NCBI RefSeq assembly: GCF_003248605.1
Contig: NZ_QFPF01000056.1
Location: 1-21,122, forward strand
Length of the DNA stretch: 21,122 nucleotides
Origin: Microbacterium sp.
GTDB lineage: Bacteria; Actinomycetota; Actinomycetes; Actinomycetales; Microbacteriaceae
Direction of reading: 5' to 3'
The first letter of the stretch is position 1. Each line of letters opens with the position of its first letter. The notes beneath the pieces were generated by a model. It worked only from the letters and a program-made list of their open reading frames with translations, made no database searches and had not been told where the DNA came from. Position numbers and translations under genes: made by a program. Positions 14,241-21,122 of the stretch are shown here, in pieces.

Positions 14241-14714
14241 TCACTCCCAGGTGAAGACGACCTCGACCTCGACGGGAGAGTCCAGCGGCAGCACGGGCAC
14301 GCCCACGGCCGAGCGCGCGTGGCGGCCGGCGTCACCGAACACCTCGCCGAGCAGCTCGCTCGCGCCGTTGATCACGGCGGGCTGGCCGGTGAACTCGGGC
14401 ACCGACGCGACGAAGCCCGTCACCTTGAGCACACCCGTCAGGCGGTCCGCTCCCCCGACGGCCGCGGCCGCCGCCGCGATCGCGTTCAGGGCGCACCGGC
14501 GTGCATATCCCGCGGCGTCCGCGGCGGGCACGAGCCCGTCGCCCTCGCCGACCTTGCCGGATGTGGGCAGCCGGCCCTCGACGAAGGGCAATTGCCCGGC
14601 GGTGTAGACGAGGTCGCCGTGCACCTTGGCCGGGACGTACGCAGCCACCGGTGGAACGACATCCGGCAGCTCGATGCCCAGTTCGGCGAGTCGTGCGCTG
14701 ATACCCACGGTCAC
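14241..14714 (-). CDS. RidA (YjgF/YER057c/UK114) family protein, Rv3678c-like
   Basis: RidA proteins hydrolyse reactive enamine/imine intermediates made by PLP enzymes such as threonine dehydratase. The 157-residue product starts at GTG 14714, overlapping the DUF4177 stop as GTGA. It shows GDLVYTAGQLPFVEG near residues 33-47, ALNAIAAAAAAVGG, KVTGFVASVPEF and ARSAVGVPVLP with Arg134, which is in the position of the substrate-binding Arg of active RidA. It ends VEVEVVFTWE. The chain is longer than the roughly 130 residues of classical RidA because of an N-terminal extension (ISARLAELGIELPDV), as in the longer RidA subfamilies. Deaminase activity is therefore likely but not certain. It converges with acs with no spacer. 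Confidence 0.88.
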   Translation of the reverse strand: MTVGISARLAELGIELPDVVPPVAAYVPAKVHGDLVYTAGQLPFVEGRLPTSGKVGEGDGLVPAADAAGYARRCALNAIAAAAAAVGGADRLTGVLKVTGFVASVPEFTGQPAVINGASELLGEVFGDAGRHARSAVGVPVLPLDSPVEVEVVFTWE

Positions 14715-14929
14715 TGCCCCTCGAACTGGCGCGCCGCCTCGGCCGCGGCGGCCAGGCCGGCGTTGCCCGACGACTCGCCCCCGGTCGGCCTCTTGAAGTA
14801 GGCCACGAGACCACCTTCGGGGCCGGTGACGACCTGCACGAGCTCCCAGCCCTGCTTGCCGAAGTTGTTCAGGATCGCCGCTGTGTTGTGGATCATCAGC
14901 GGAGTCGTCAGGTACTCCCAGGTGGTCAT
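14711..14929 (-). CDS. DUF4177-type small protein
   Basis: This 72-residue cytosolic protein starts at ATG 14929 with GGGAGA just upstream. It reads TTWEYLTTPLMIHNTAAILN, then GKQGWELVQVVTGPEGG and LVAYFKRP. This is the WEY…GWELV…YFKRP pattern of the small DUF4177-like proteins found beside RidA genes in actinobacteria. The final 20 residues are Ala/Gly-rich and probably disordered. Its function is unknown. It is the first gene of a two-gene operon with ridA (4-bp overlap), divergent from the PBP gene by 84 bp. Confidence 0.8.
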   Translation of the reverse strand: MTTWEYLTTPLMIHNTAAILNNFGKQGWELVQVVTGPEGGLVAYFKRPTGGESSGNAGLAAAAEAARQFEGQ

Positions 14930-15000
14930 CGCTCTCCCGCGTTCGTGGCCGGCAGGGCAGCACCCGGGCCGCGTTTCGGGCATCGCTCAGGTAACTCCCT

Positions 15001-15006
15001 TAGCAT
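15001..15006 (+). promoter_or_regulatory. Possible -10 box giving a leaderless PBP mRNA
   Basis: TAGCAT ends seven bases before the PBP start codon at 15014, and no Shine-Dalgarno is present in that gap. If used, transcription would begin at or next to the ATG. No good -35 match is seen at the usual distance. Confidence 0.35.
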
Positions 15007-15013
15007 TCACCCT

Positions 15014-17572
15014 ATGCCTGATAAGAAACGGACGGCTACGGGCGTGCTCGGCGGTATCGCCGGCCTCGTAGGCCTCAGCGCAGTCGCCGGTCTTCTTGTG
15101 ACCGCCACCGTCACGCCGGCCATCGCCGTATCGGGCGCCGCGGCCTCCAGCGCCATCTCGATGTTCGACAACATGCCGAGCTATCTCGACATCGACGAGC
15201 TCATGCAGCCGACCGAGATCTACGCCACGCAGAACGATGGCAGCGAGGTGATGCTGGCCCGCTTCTACGACCAGAACCGCGTGCCGGTCACCTACGACCA
15301 GATCAATCAGGTCGTCTTCGACGCGATCCTCTCCAGCGAAGATCCGCGCTACTACGACCACGGCGGCGTCGACCTGATCGGCACGACCCGCGCCGTCATC
15401 AGCAACGCCCAGGGCGGGGCCACCCAGGGCGGCTCGTCGATCTCGCAGCAGTACGTCAAGAACGTGCTCGTGCAGCGCTGCGAGCGCGACGCGCCCTCGC
15501 AGGAGGAGCTCGCCAACTGCTGGGTCGAGGCGACGACGGCCTCCGGCATGGAGGGCATCGAGCGCAAGCTGCAGGAGATGCGCTATGCGATCGCCCTCGA
15601 GCAGAGATATTCCAAGAACGACATCCTTCTCGGGTACCTCAACATCGCCAACTTCGGCGGCACCACCTACGGCATCGAAGCCGCCGCCCAGCGCTATTTC
15701 GGCACGTCGGCGATGAACCTGTCGCTGTCGCAGGCGGCGACCCTGGCCGGCATGGTGCAGAACCCCAACACGTTCCGCATCGACCAACGCGACCGCGAAT
15801 CCAACGGCGAAGCGAACGGCTACGCCCTCACCCTCGACCGCCGCAACTACGTGCTCGGCCGCATGCTCGATGAGGGAAAGATCACGCAGGAGCAGCACGA
15901 CGCCGCCCACGCGGAGCCGATCACCCCCAACATCGTCGAGTCGACGCAGGGCTGTCAGACCGCGGGCGGCTCGGCGTACTACTGCGACTACGTGCGCACG
16001 ATCGTGGAGAACGACGAGGCCTTCGGCGCCACCCCCGAGGAGCGGGAGCGCACCCTGCGCCGTGGTGGCCTGAAGATCTACACCTCGCTCGACCTCGATC
16101 TGCAGAACGCGGCCGAGCAGGCGATCTCGATCGTTCCGGCGACGCACCCGAACATCGACCTCGGCTCGACGGGGATCCAGCTCGAGGTCTCGACGGGCCG
16201 CGTGCTGTCGATGGTGCAGAACCGCCAGTACACGCAGGATGCCGATCTCGCGAATTCGGATCCCGCGTACACCTCGGTCAACTACAACACGCGACACGTC
16301 AACGGCGGGTCCAACGGCTTCCTGCCGGGCTCCACCTACAAGGTCTTCACGCTGATCAACTGGCTCGAGCACGGGCACTCCGTCAACGAGGTCATCAACG
16401 GCCGGCAGCGCTCGTTCAACGTGCTGACCGACTGCGACGGCGGCACGCAGCGCATCGCCTCGAACCAGATCAAGAACTTCCAGGGCGTCGGCGGATACAA
16501 CGGCAGCCCGATGCGGTTCACGGCGGACTCGCTCAACACCGGCTTCCTCGCGATGAGCGAGCAGGTCAGCGTCTGCGACACCAACCGCCTCGCCGAGCGC
16601 ATGGGCGTCGAGCTCGCCAGCGGCGGCTCTGTGACCGACACCAACTACGTCTACGACATCCTCGGCTCGAAGAACATCGCCCCGATCGACATGGCCGCCG
16701 CGTACGCGACGATCGCGAACAACGGCGTGTACTGCGAGCCCAAGGCCATCGATCGTGTGACCGACGCCGACGGCAACGACATGCCCGAGCTCGTTCCCGA
16801 GACCACCTGCAACCGCGTCATCGACGAGTCCGTCGCCGCGACCACCGCCTACGCGCTCGAGGGCGTCATCAACGGCGGCTCGGCCGGCTCCTCACGCGTC
16901 GGCGACGGCGTGCCGGTGTTCGGCAAGACGGGTATCCACGAGCAGATCCACACCTGGATGGACGGCGCCAGCTCGAAGGTCGCCACGGTCGTCTGGGTCG
17001 GCAACGTCACGGGCGAGGCGCGCCTCGACCGCAACTCGGCGAACGGCCGCGCCCTGTGGACGATCCGGCACTCGATCTGGCCCGACATGATGGGCGCCGC
17101 GAACGCCAAGTACGGCGGCGACGACTTCCCCACTCCCGACCCCAACCTCACGCGTCAGGTGCTCATCGACCTGCCGAACGTGATCGGGCAGTCGGTCGAC
17201 CAGGCTCGCAGCACGCTCGAGGCCGCCGGCTTCACGGTCAACGTGGGCGACCCGATCGACAGCGCGCAGCCCGAGGGCACGATCGCGAGCCAGAACCCGG
17301 GTGCGGGTCGCGTGTCCGGCGCCACGACGGTGACGATCTCGCCGAGCAACGGCCAAGGCACGACGGTCCCGTCGGGTCTGGTCGGCCAGAACCCGGATGC
17401 CGCGGCAGGCGCCGTCCGTTCGGCGGGCTTCAGCAACGTGCAGGAGCAGTGCACCGAGAGCGAGGACGCGCCCGAGCAGGGCACGGTGACCTCCGTGTCG
17501 CCCGGCGAGGGCTCCGACGTGAATCGCGGGACGACCGTGACGCTGAGCACCGAACGACGCGACTGCTCGTGA
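15014..17572 (+). CDS. ponA: Class A penicillin-binding protein (transglycosylase/transpeptidase) with two PASTA domains
   Basis: This bifunctional enzyme polymerises and crosslinks peptidoglycan outside the membrane. The 852-residue chain has a short basic start, then a membrane anchor at about 11-38. The GT51 domain shows SSEDPRYYDHGGVDL (catalytic Glu109), GGSSISQQYVKNV (139-151), KLQEMRYAIALEQRYSK and YLNIANFGG. The transpeptidase domain has SxxK as Ser440-Thr-Tyr-Lys443, SLN at 506-508 and KTG at 638-640. All catalytic residues are present. Two PASTA domains (about 716-779 and 780-849) end in a Cys-containing tail; such domains sense peptidoglycan or localise the enzyme. The arrangement and the next gene match the PonA2 (Rv3682) neighbourhood. 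ATG 15014 has no visible ribosome-binding site. Confidence 0.94.
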   Translation: MPDKKRTATGVLGGIAGLVGLSAVAGLLVTATVTPAIAVSGAAASSAISMFDNMPSYLDIDELMQPTEIYATQNDGSEVMLARFYDQNRVPVTYDQINQVVFDAILSSEDPRYYDHGGVDLIGTTRAVISNAQGGATQGGSSISQQYVKNVLVQRCERDAPSQEELANCWVEATTASGMEGIERKLQEMRYAIALEQRYSKNDILLGYLNIANFGGTTYGIEAAAQRYFGTSAMNLSLSQAATLAGMVQNPNTFRIDQRDRESNGEANGYALTLDRRNYVLGRMLDEGKITQEQHDAAHAEPITPNIVESTQGCQTAGGSAYYCDYVRTIVENDEAFGATPEERERTLRRGGLKIYTSLDLDLQNAAEQAISIVPATHPNIDLGSTGIQLEVSTGRVLSMVQNRQYTQDADLANSDPAYTSVNYNTRHVNGGSNGFLPGSTYKVFTLINWLEHGHSVNEVINGRQRSFNVLTDCDGGTQRIASNQIKNFQGVGGYNGSPMRFTADSLNTGFLAMSEQVSVCDTNRLAERMGVELASGGSVTDTNYVYDILGSKNIAPIDMAAAYATIANNGVYCEPKAIDRVTDADGNDMPELVPETTCNRVIDESVAATTAYALEGVINGGSAGSSRVGDGVPVFGKTGIHEQIHTWMDGASSKVATVVWVGNVTGEARLDRNSANGRALWTIRHSIWPDMMGAANAKYGGDDFPTPDPNLTRQVLIDLPNVIGQSVDQARSTLEAAGFTVNVGDPIDSAQPEGTIASQNPGAGRVSGATTVTISPSNGQGTTVPSGLVGQNPDAAAGAVRSAGFSNVQEQCTESEDAPEQGTVTSVSPGEGSDVNRGTTVTLSTERRDCS

Positions 17573-18507
17573 CGCGCGCATCGCGCCTCGGGGCGGGCGC
17601 GTTCGCGGTCGCCGGCATCGCGGGGGCAACGGCCCTCGTGTGGGGCACGGCGATCGAGCGGTACGTCTACACGCTGCGCCGCGCCGAGCTGGCGATCCTG
17701 CCGGCCGGTGCGGCACCCGTGCGGGTGCTGCACCTCTCCGACATCCACATGGCGCCCTGGCAGCGCCGCAAGCAGCGGTGGATCGCCTCCCTCGTAGGCC
17801 TTCGACCCGACCTGATCATCAACACCGGCGACAACCTCGGACACGCCGAGGGCCTGGCGGGGGTGCGTGCGGCGCTCGAGCCCTTCGCCGGCACGCCGGG
17901 CGTCTTCGTCCACGGCTCCAACGACATGCTCGGCCCCGCTCCGCGAAACCCCTTCCGATACTTCCTGGGTCCCTCGGGGCGTCGCCCGCAGGCCGAGAAG
18001 CTCGATACGGCAGCGATGGAGCGCTTCTTCGTCGACGAGCTCGGCTGGCACGATCTGAACAACCGGGTCGCGCATCTTCGGGTCGGCGGCGCGACGATCC
18101 GAGCCATCGGCACGGGCGACGCGCATCACAAGCACGACGACCTCGACGCCCTCGACGCCGTGGCGGCGCAGGCGCGCGACTCGGGGGATGCCGCATCCTC
18201 CGCGCTCACGATCGGCGTGACGCACGCGCCCTATCGCCGCATCCTGGATGCCCTGCTCGCCCGCGACGCCGATGCACTGTTCGCCGGCCACACCCACGGC
18301 GGTCAGGTGCGCGTGCCCGGGTACGGCGCACTCGTGGCCAATTGCGACATCCCGCTGCGGCAGGCACGGGGGCTTTCGACGTGGACCTCCGGCGATCGCT
18401 CCGTGCCGCTGAACGTCAGCGCCGGCATCGGGCACTCCATCTACGCGCCCGTGCGCTTCGCCTGCCCGCCCGAAGCCACGCTGATCACCCTCACCGCGCG
18501 AGCCTGA
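17569..18507 (+). CDS. Membrane-anchored metallophosphoesterase (Rv3683-like)
   Basis: The 312-residue protein starts at GTG 17569, overlapping the PBP stop as GTGA. A hydrophobic helix (about 8-28) is followed by the calcineurin-like core: DIH (58-60), GDN (87-89), GSND (116-119) and GHTHGG (240-245), with an additional GTGDAHH and THAPY. These residues hold two metals in phosphoesterases. The usual GNHD motif is changed to GSND, so the catalytic His is missing. I recall a similar sequence in PonA2-linked relatives, in which case it would be a subgroup trait. Its placement suggests a role in envelope metabolism, possibly lipid-phosphate or nucleotide hydrolysis near the PBP. The substrate is unknown. 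Confidence 0.88.
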   Translation: MTRASRLGAGAFAVAGIAGATALVWGTAIERYVYTLRRAELAILPAGAAPVRVLHLSDIHMAPWQRRKQRWIASLVGLRPDLIINTGDNLGHAEGLAGVRAALEPFAGTPGVFVHGSNDMLGPAPRNPFRYFLGPSGRRPQAEKLDTAAMERFFVDELGWHDLNNRVAHLRVGGATIRAIGTGDAHHKHDDLDALDAVAAQARDSGDAASSALTIGVTHAPYRRILDALLARDADALFAGHTHGGQVRVPGYGALVANCDIPLRQARGLSTWTSGDRSVPLNVSAGIGHSIYAPVRFACPPEATLITLTARA

Positions 18508-18518
18508 TGCGGGCGCGG

Positions 18519-18548
18519 TTCGGGGGCGGGCTGGAGTTCGGGTAGACT
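18519..18548 (+). promoter_or_regulatory. Promoter of tRNA-Pro
   Basis: TTCGGG (18519-18524) and TAGACT (18543-18548) are 18 bp apart, and the -10 ends 13 bp before the tRNA 5' end. Position and spacing fit a stable-RNA promoter. Confidence 0.5.
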
Positions 18549-18561
18549 CGGAGGGTTGCCA

Positions 18562-18635
18562 CGGGGTGTGGCGCAGCTTGGTAGCGCGCGTCGTTCGGGA
18601 CGACGAGGCCGCAGGTTCAAATCCTGTCACCCCGA
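18562..18635 (+). tRNA. tRNA-Pro, anticodon CGG
   Basis: The 74-nt cloverleaf has acceptor CGGGGTG/CACCCCG, D stem GCGC/GCGC, anticodon stem CGTCG/CGACG with loop TTCGGGA (anticodon CGG, reading CCG), and T arm GCAGG-TTCAAAT-CCTGT. The discriminator is A, and the following CAG shows that CCA is not encoded. Confidence 0.97.
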
Positions 18636-18641
18636 CAGTGC

Positions 18642-18672
18642 AGAATGGGTCGACCACCGGTCGGCCCATTCT
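18642..18672 (+). terminator. Hairpin terminator after tRNA-Pro
   Basis: A 14-bp stem with one G-U pair (18642-18655 with 18659-18672) and a 3-base loop starts 7 bases after the tRNA. No clear U run follows. It also lies in the region before the HAD gene start, so that gene is probably read from readthrough or from a weak promoter of its own. Confidence 0.65.
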
Positions 18673-18710
18673 CGTCCCCGGGCCCGCCCGACCCCCGACG
18701 CTGGAGAGAC

Positions 18711-19487
18711 ATGACCGCCGCCCCTGCGCCCAAGCTCGTCGCCTTCGACCTCGACGACACGCTCGCTCCCTCGAAGAGCCCCATCCCCGACCGCATCGGC
18801 GAGCAGCTGATAGCCCTCGCCGAACGGGTCGAGGTCGCCGTCATCTCGGGCGGGCAGATCGTGCAGTTCCAGACGCAGGTGGTGGACCGTCTGCCCGAGG
18901 CACCGGCATCCACCCTCGTGCATGTGCACCTGATGCCCACGTGCGGCACGCAGTACTACCGGTTCGCGCAGGGTGGCGAGCTCGAGACCGTCTACGCGCA
19001 CGCGCTCACCGACGACGAGAAGACCCGTGCGCTCACCGCCGTCGAGGAGGAGGCGCGACGTCTGGGTCTCTGGGAGAGCGAGACGTGGGGTGAGATCCTC
19101 GAGGATCGCGGCTCGCAGATCACCTTCTCCGCCCTCGGCCAGCGAGCCCCGCTGGAGGCGAAGGTGGCATGGGATCCGACGGGTGCGAAGAAGACGGCGC
19201 TGCGCGACGCGGTGGCCGCCCGCATCCCGGACCTCGAGGTACGCTCCGGCGGATCGACGTCGGTCGACATCACGCATCGCGGCATCGACAAGGCGTACGG
19301 CATGACCAAGCTGGCCGAGCAGACGGGCATCGCCCTCGGCGACATGCTGTTCGTCGGCGACCGCCTCGACGAGGCGGGCAACGACTACCCCGTGCTCGCG
19401 CTCGGCGTGCCCTGCCAGGCCGTCGAGGGCTGGGAGCAGACCGTCGTCTTTCTCGACGCGCTGATCCCGACCTTGCCGGCGCGCTGA
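18711..19487 (+). CDS. HAD-IIB hydrolase, phosphomannomutase-like
   Basis: The 258-residue protein starts at ATG 18711 with GGAGAG just upstream. HAD motif 1 is FDLDDTLAPSK, with nucleophile Asp13 and acid/base Asp15. Motif 2 is VISGGQ (Ser46). The cap region includes PTCGTQYYRF and a later GSTSVDITHRGIDKAYG. Motif 4 is FVGDRLDEAGNDYPV. The SGGQ…TxVDIT…GxDKxYG…GDxxxxxGND order is that of eukaryotic-type phosphomannomutases and related HAD-IIB sugar phosphatases. The protein may interconvert mannose-6-P and mannose-1-P or dephosphorylate a sugar phosphate; sequence alone does not separate these. It is convergent with the lactate dehydrogenase gene, 15 bp apart. Confidence 0.85.
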   Translation: MTAAPAPKLVAFDLDDTLAPSKSPIPDRIGEQLIALAERVEVAVISGGQIVQFQTQVVDRLPEAPASTLVHVHLMPTCGTQYYRFAQGGELETVYAHALTDDEKTRALTAVEEEARRLGLWESETWGEILEDRGSQITFSALGQRAPLEAKVAWDPTGAKKTALRDAVAARIPDLEVRSGGSTSVDITHRGIDKAYGMTKLAEQTGIALGDMLFVGDRLDEAGNDYPVLALGVPCQAVEGWEQTVVFLDALIPTLPAR

Positions 19488-19502
19488 AGCCGACCGCCTC
19501 AC

Positions 19503-20762
19503 TCAGCCCGCGGCGACCCCGGCCACCTCGGGCGAGACCGGCACGAGGCGGGTGAGCTGGGTCACGTGCTGCGGGCCGAGCTCGTCGAGCGTGGCGACGC
19601 CCAGCAGCCGCATCGTGCGTTCGATCTCACTGCGCAGGATCGCGATGGTGCGGTCGACACCCTCGCGGCCGCCCGCCATGAGCCCGTAGAGGTAGGCCCG
19701 GCCGACGAGGGTGAACTTCGCTCCCAGTGCGATCGATGCGACGATGTCGGCGCCGTTCATGATCCCCGTATCGATCATGATCGTCGCGTCCTTGCCGACT
19801 TCGCGCACGACGTGCGGCAGCAGATGGAACGGGATCGGGGCGCGATCGAGCTGACGGCCGCCGTGGTTCGAGAGGACGATGCCGTCCACGCCGAGATCGA
19901 CCAGGCGCGCGGCGTCCTCGACGTTCTGCACGCCCTTGATGACGATGGTGCCGGGCCAGATGTCGCGGATGACGGCCAGGTCGTCGTAGCTGATCGTCGG
20001 ATCCATCGCGGCGTCGAGCAGCTCGCCCACCGTGCCTCCGGTGGAGGACAGCGAGGCGAACTCCAGCTTGGGTGTGGTGAGGAAGTCGAACCACCACCAC
20101 GGCCGCGGGATCGCGTTGAGGATCGTCCCGATCGTCAGCTGGGGCGGGATCGAGAAGCCGTTGCGCTTGTCGCGCAGCCGCGCGCCGGCCACGGGCGTGT
20201 CCACCGTGAACATCAGCGTGTCGAAGCCGGCCGCCGCGGCCCGCCTCGCCAGCGCATACGAGACCTCGCGATCGCGCATGACGTACAGCTGGAACCAGTT
20301 GCGTCCGTCCGGATTCGCCGCCTTCACGTCCTCGATCGAGGTGGTGCCCAGCGTCGAGAGCGTGAACGGGATGCCGGCGGCCGCCGCCGCGGACGCTCCG
20401 GCCACCTCCCCCTCGGTCTGCATGAGCCGGGTGAAGCCGGTCGGTGCGATGCCGAACGGCAAGGCGCTCGGCCCGCCCAGGATGCTGGTGCTGGTGTCGA
20501 CGTGCTCCGCGGGCCGGAGGATCGAGGGATGCAGCTCGATGTCCTCGAACGCGAGCCGGGCACGATTGAGCGAGAGCTCGCCCTCCGCGGCGCCGTCGGT
20601 GTAATCGAACGCCGCCTTCGGGGTGCGGCGCTTCGCGATCGTGCGCAGATCGGCGATCGTGAGCGCGGCATCCAGTCGGCGCTTGCGCCCGTTCAGTTCG
20701 GGCGCCTTGAACTTCATCAGCTCGAAGAGCTCGGCGGGGTTCGGGAGCTGGCGCGTGACCAT
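19503..20762 (-). CDS. lldD: L-lactate dehydrogenase (FMN-dependent alpha-hydroxy-acid oxidising enzyme)
   Basis: The enzyme oxidises L-lactate to pyruvate with FMN, passing electrons to the membrane quinone pool. It is 419 residues, slightly long for the family because of an N-terminal extension ahead of [12 protein letters not shown]. It shows [11 protein letters not shown] (Tyr54), [14 protein letters not shown] (101-114), [36 protein letters not shown] and SNHGGRQLD with the catalytic base His300. [16 protein letters not shown] and [12 protein letters not shown] follow. All the FMN and substrate motifs are in place. ATG 20762 is preceded by AGAGGA. The [14 protein letters not shown] loop (near 220-235) is where the family's membrane-binding or oxidase-controlling loop lies. 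The exact substrate (lactate, mandelate or glycolate) is inferred from family resemblance. Confidence 0.9.
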   Translation of the reverse strand: MVTRQLPNPAELFELMKFKAPELNGRKRRLDAALTIADLRTIAKRRTPKAAFDYTDGAAEGELSLNRARLAFEDIELHPSILRPAEHVDTSTSILGGPSALPFGIAPTGFTRLMQTEGEVAGASAAAAAGIPFTLSTLGTTSIEDVKAANPDGRNWFQLYVMRDREVSYALARRAAAAGFDTLMFTVDTPVAGARLRDKRNGFSIPPQLTIGTILNAIPRPWWWFDFLTTPKLEFASLSSTGGTVGELLDAAMDPTISYDDLAVIRDIWPGTIVIKGVQNVEDAARLVDLGVDGIVLSNHGGRQLDRAPIPFHLLPHVVREVGKDATIMIDTGIMNGADIVASIALGAKFTLVGRAYLYGLMAGGREGVDRTIAILRSEIERTMRLLGVATLDELGPQHVTQLTRLVPVSPEVAGVAAG

Positions 20763-20801
20763 GGTGGTTCCTCTCGGGGCGGCGTTCAGGATGCGGGGTG
20801 C

Positions 20802-21122
20802 TCAGCTGCGGGCCAACGCCGCGCCCGCGTAGTAGCCCGTGATGTGGTCGGAGATGCGACGGCGGGCGGTGGCGGCGTCTCCGCTCGCGACGGCGTCGAG
20901 GATGCCGCGGTGCTCGGCGCGCAGACGGGCGGCGGCGGCATCCCAGTCGGCGATACGCTCGGCGCCCTCGCGCACATAGGCCTCGATCGAGCTGCGCAGA
21001 CCCCCCATCATCGCCGCCACGACCACGTTGCCCGAGGCCTCGGCGAGCGACAGGTGGAACTGCGCGTCGAGCACAAGGAAGTCCGCCGCGGTCAGCCCCG
21101 GCCGATCCATCGCGTCGAGCGC
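20802..21122 (-). CDS. FadR/GntR-family transcriptional regulator, FCD domain (partial)
   Basis: The frame is open at the right edge of the window and ends at TGA 20802-20804, leaving 106 C-terminal residues. They form the all-helical FCD ligand-binding domain: LDAQFHLSLAEASGN (Asp and His of the metal/ligand site), MMGGLRSSIEAYVREG, and EHRGILDAVASGDAATARRR…DHI (two further His). The DNA-binding winged helix lies outside the window. It is 39 bp upstream of lldD on the same strand, so the two probably share a transcript. LldR-type regulators of this class respond to lactate, which makes it the likely controller of lldD (inference). Confidence 0.85.
   Translation of the reverse strand, partial: ALDAMDRPGLTAADFLVLDAQFHLSLAEASGNVVVAAMMGGLRSSIEAYVREGAERIADWDAAAARLRAEHRGILDAVASGDAATARRRISDHITGYYAGAALARS

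Noticed and set aside
14987..16378. 463-codon minus-strand open frame opposite the PBP gene
   Set aside because: It is the antisense shadow of the GT51 and transpeptidase coding sequence, with no motif of its own.
1..21122. CRISPR array, toxin-antitoxin pair or phage-defence cluster
   Set aside because: No regularly spaced repeats, no small overlapping toxin/antitoxin genes and no nuclease or helicase defence domains were found.

Overview
The window is about 70% G+C with dense, mostly protein-coding DNA, frequent GTG/TTG starts, 4-bp GTGA gene overlaps and tRNA genes without an encoded CCA. The protein set points to a high-GC actinobacterium. The family Microbacteriaceae, probably Microbacterium or a close relative, is my best guess; this rests on recalled resemblance, not on a search. 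No IS element, CRISPR array, plasmid origin or complete prophage was seen.

Layout. 1-747: the tail of an unidentified gene, overlapping an RraA/HMG-aldolase-like gene that ends in a strong hairpin terminator. 792-1169: an intergenic stretch that may hold a worn integrase tail, then tRNA-Thr(CGT) on the minus strand with its promoter. 1228-2478: a hairpin and a SAM-dependent methyltransferase with a winged-helix N-terminus, broken by a one-base frameshift. 2493-11862 (minus strand, read right to left): a long co-oriented run. It begins with Tad/Flp-type pilus or secretion genes (TadA ATPase, a fused TadB/TadC-like membrane protein, a DUF4244 pilin-like peptide and two TadE-like proteins). It continues with topA, tmk, holB (frame-disrupted) and a secreted alpha/beta-hydrolase lipoprotein. 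A 267-bp block of nested direct and inverted repeats separates tmk from holB. 11863-12269: a divergent regulatory region with two adjacent hairpins, a minus-strand promoter and an operator-like repeat. 12270-14240: acetyl-CoA synthetase (acs), convergent with no gap on a RidA-like/DUF4177 pair. 15014-18507: a class A penicillin-binding protein with two PASTA domains, coupled to a membrane-anchored metallophosphoesterase. 18519-18672: tRNA-Pro(CGG) with promoter and terminator. 18711-19487: a HAD-IIB phosphomannomutase-like hydrolase. 19503-21122: an L-lactate dehydrogenase-type flavoenzyme preceded by a FadR/GntR-family (FCD) regulator cut by the window edge.

How the genes fit together. The tad-topA-tmk-holB block followed by acs, RidA/DUF4177 and PBP/metallophosphoesterase resembles, from memory, the order in Mycobacterium tuberculosis (Rv3644c to Rv3683). 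It therefore looks like an old actinobacterial core neighbourhood rather than a recent island. It joins DNA replication (topA, tmk, holB), surface assembly (tad, PBP) and carbon entry (acs, lldD). The least explained parts are the structured leader or small-RNA candidate upstream of tadA, the tmk-holB repeat block, and the two frame disruptions, one of them in a normally essential clamp-loader gene.
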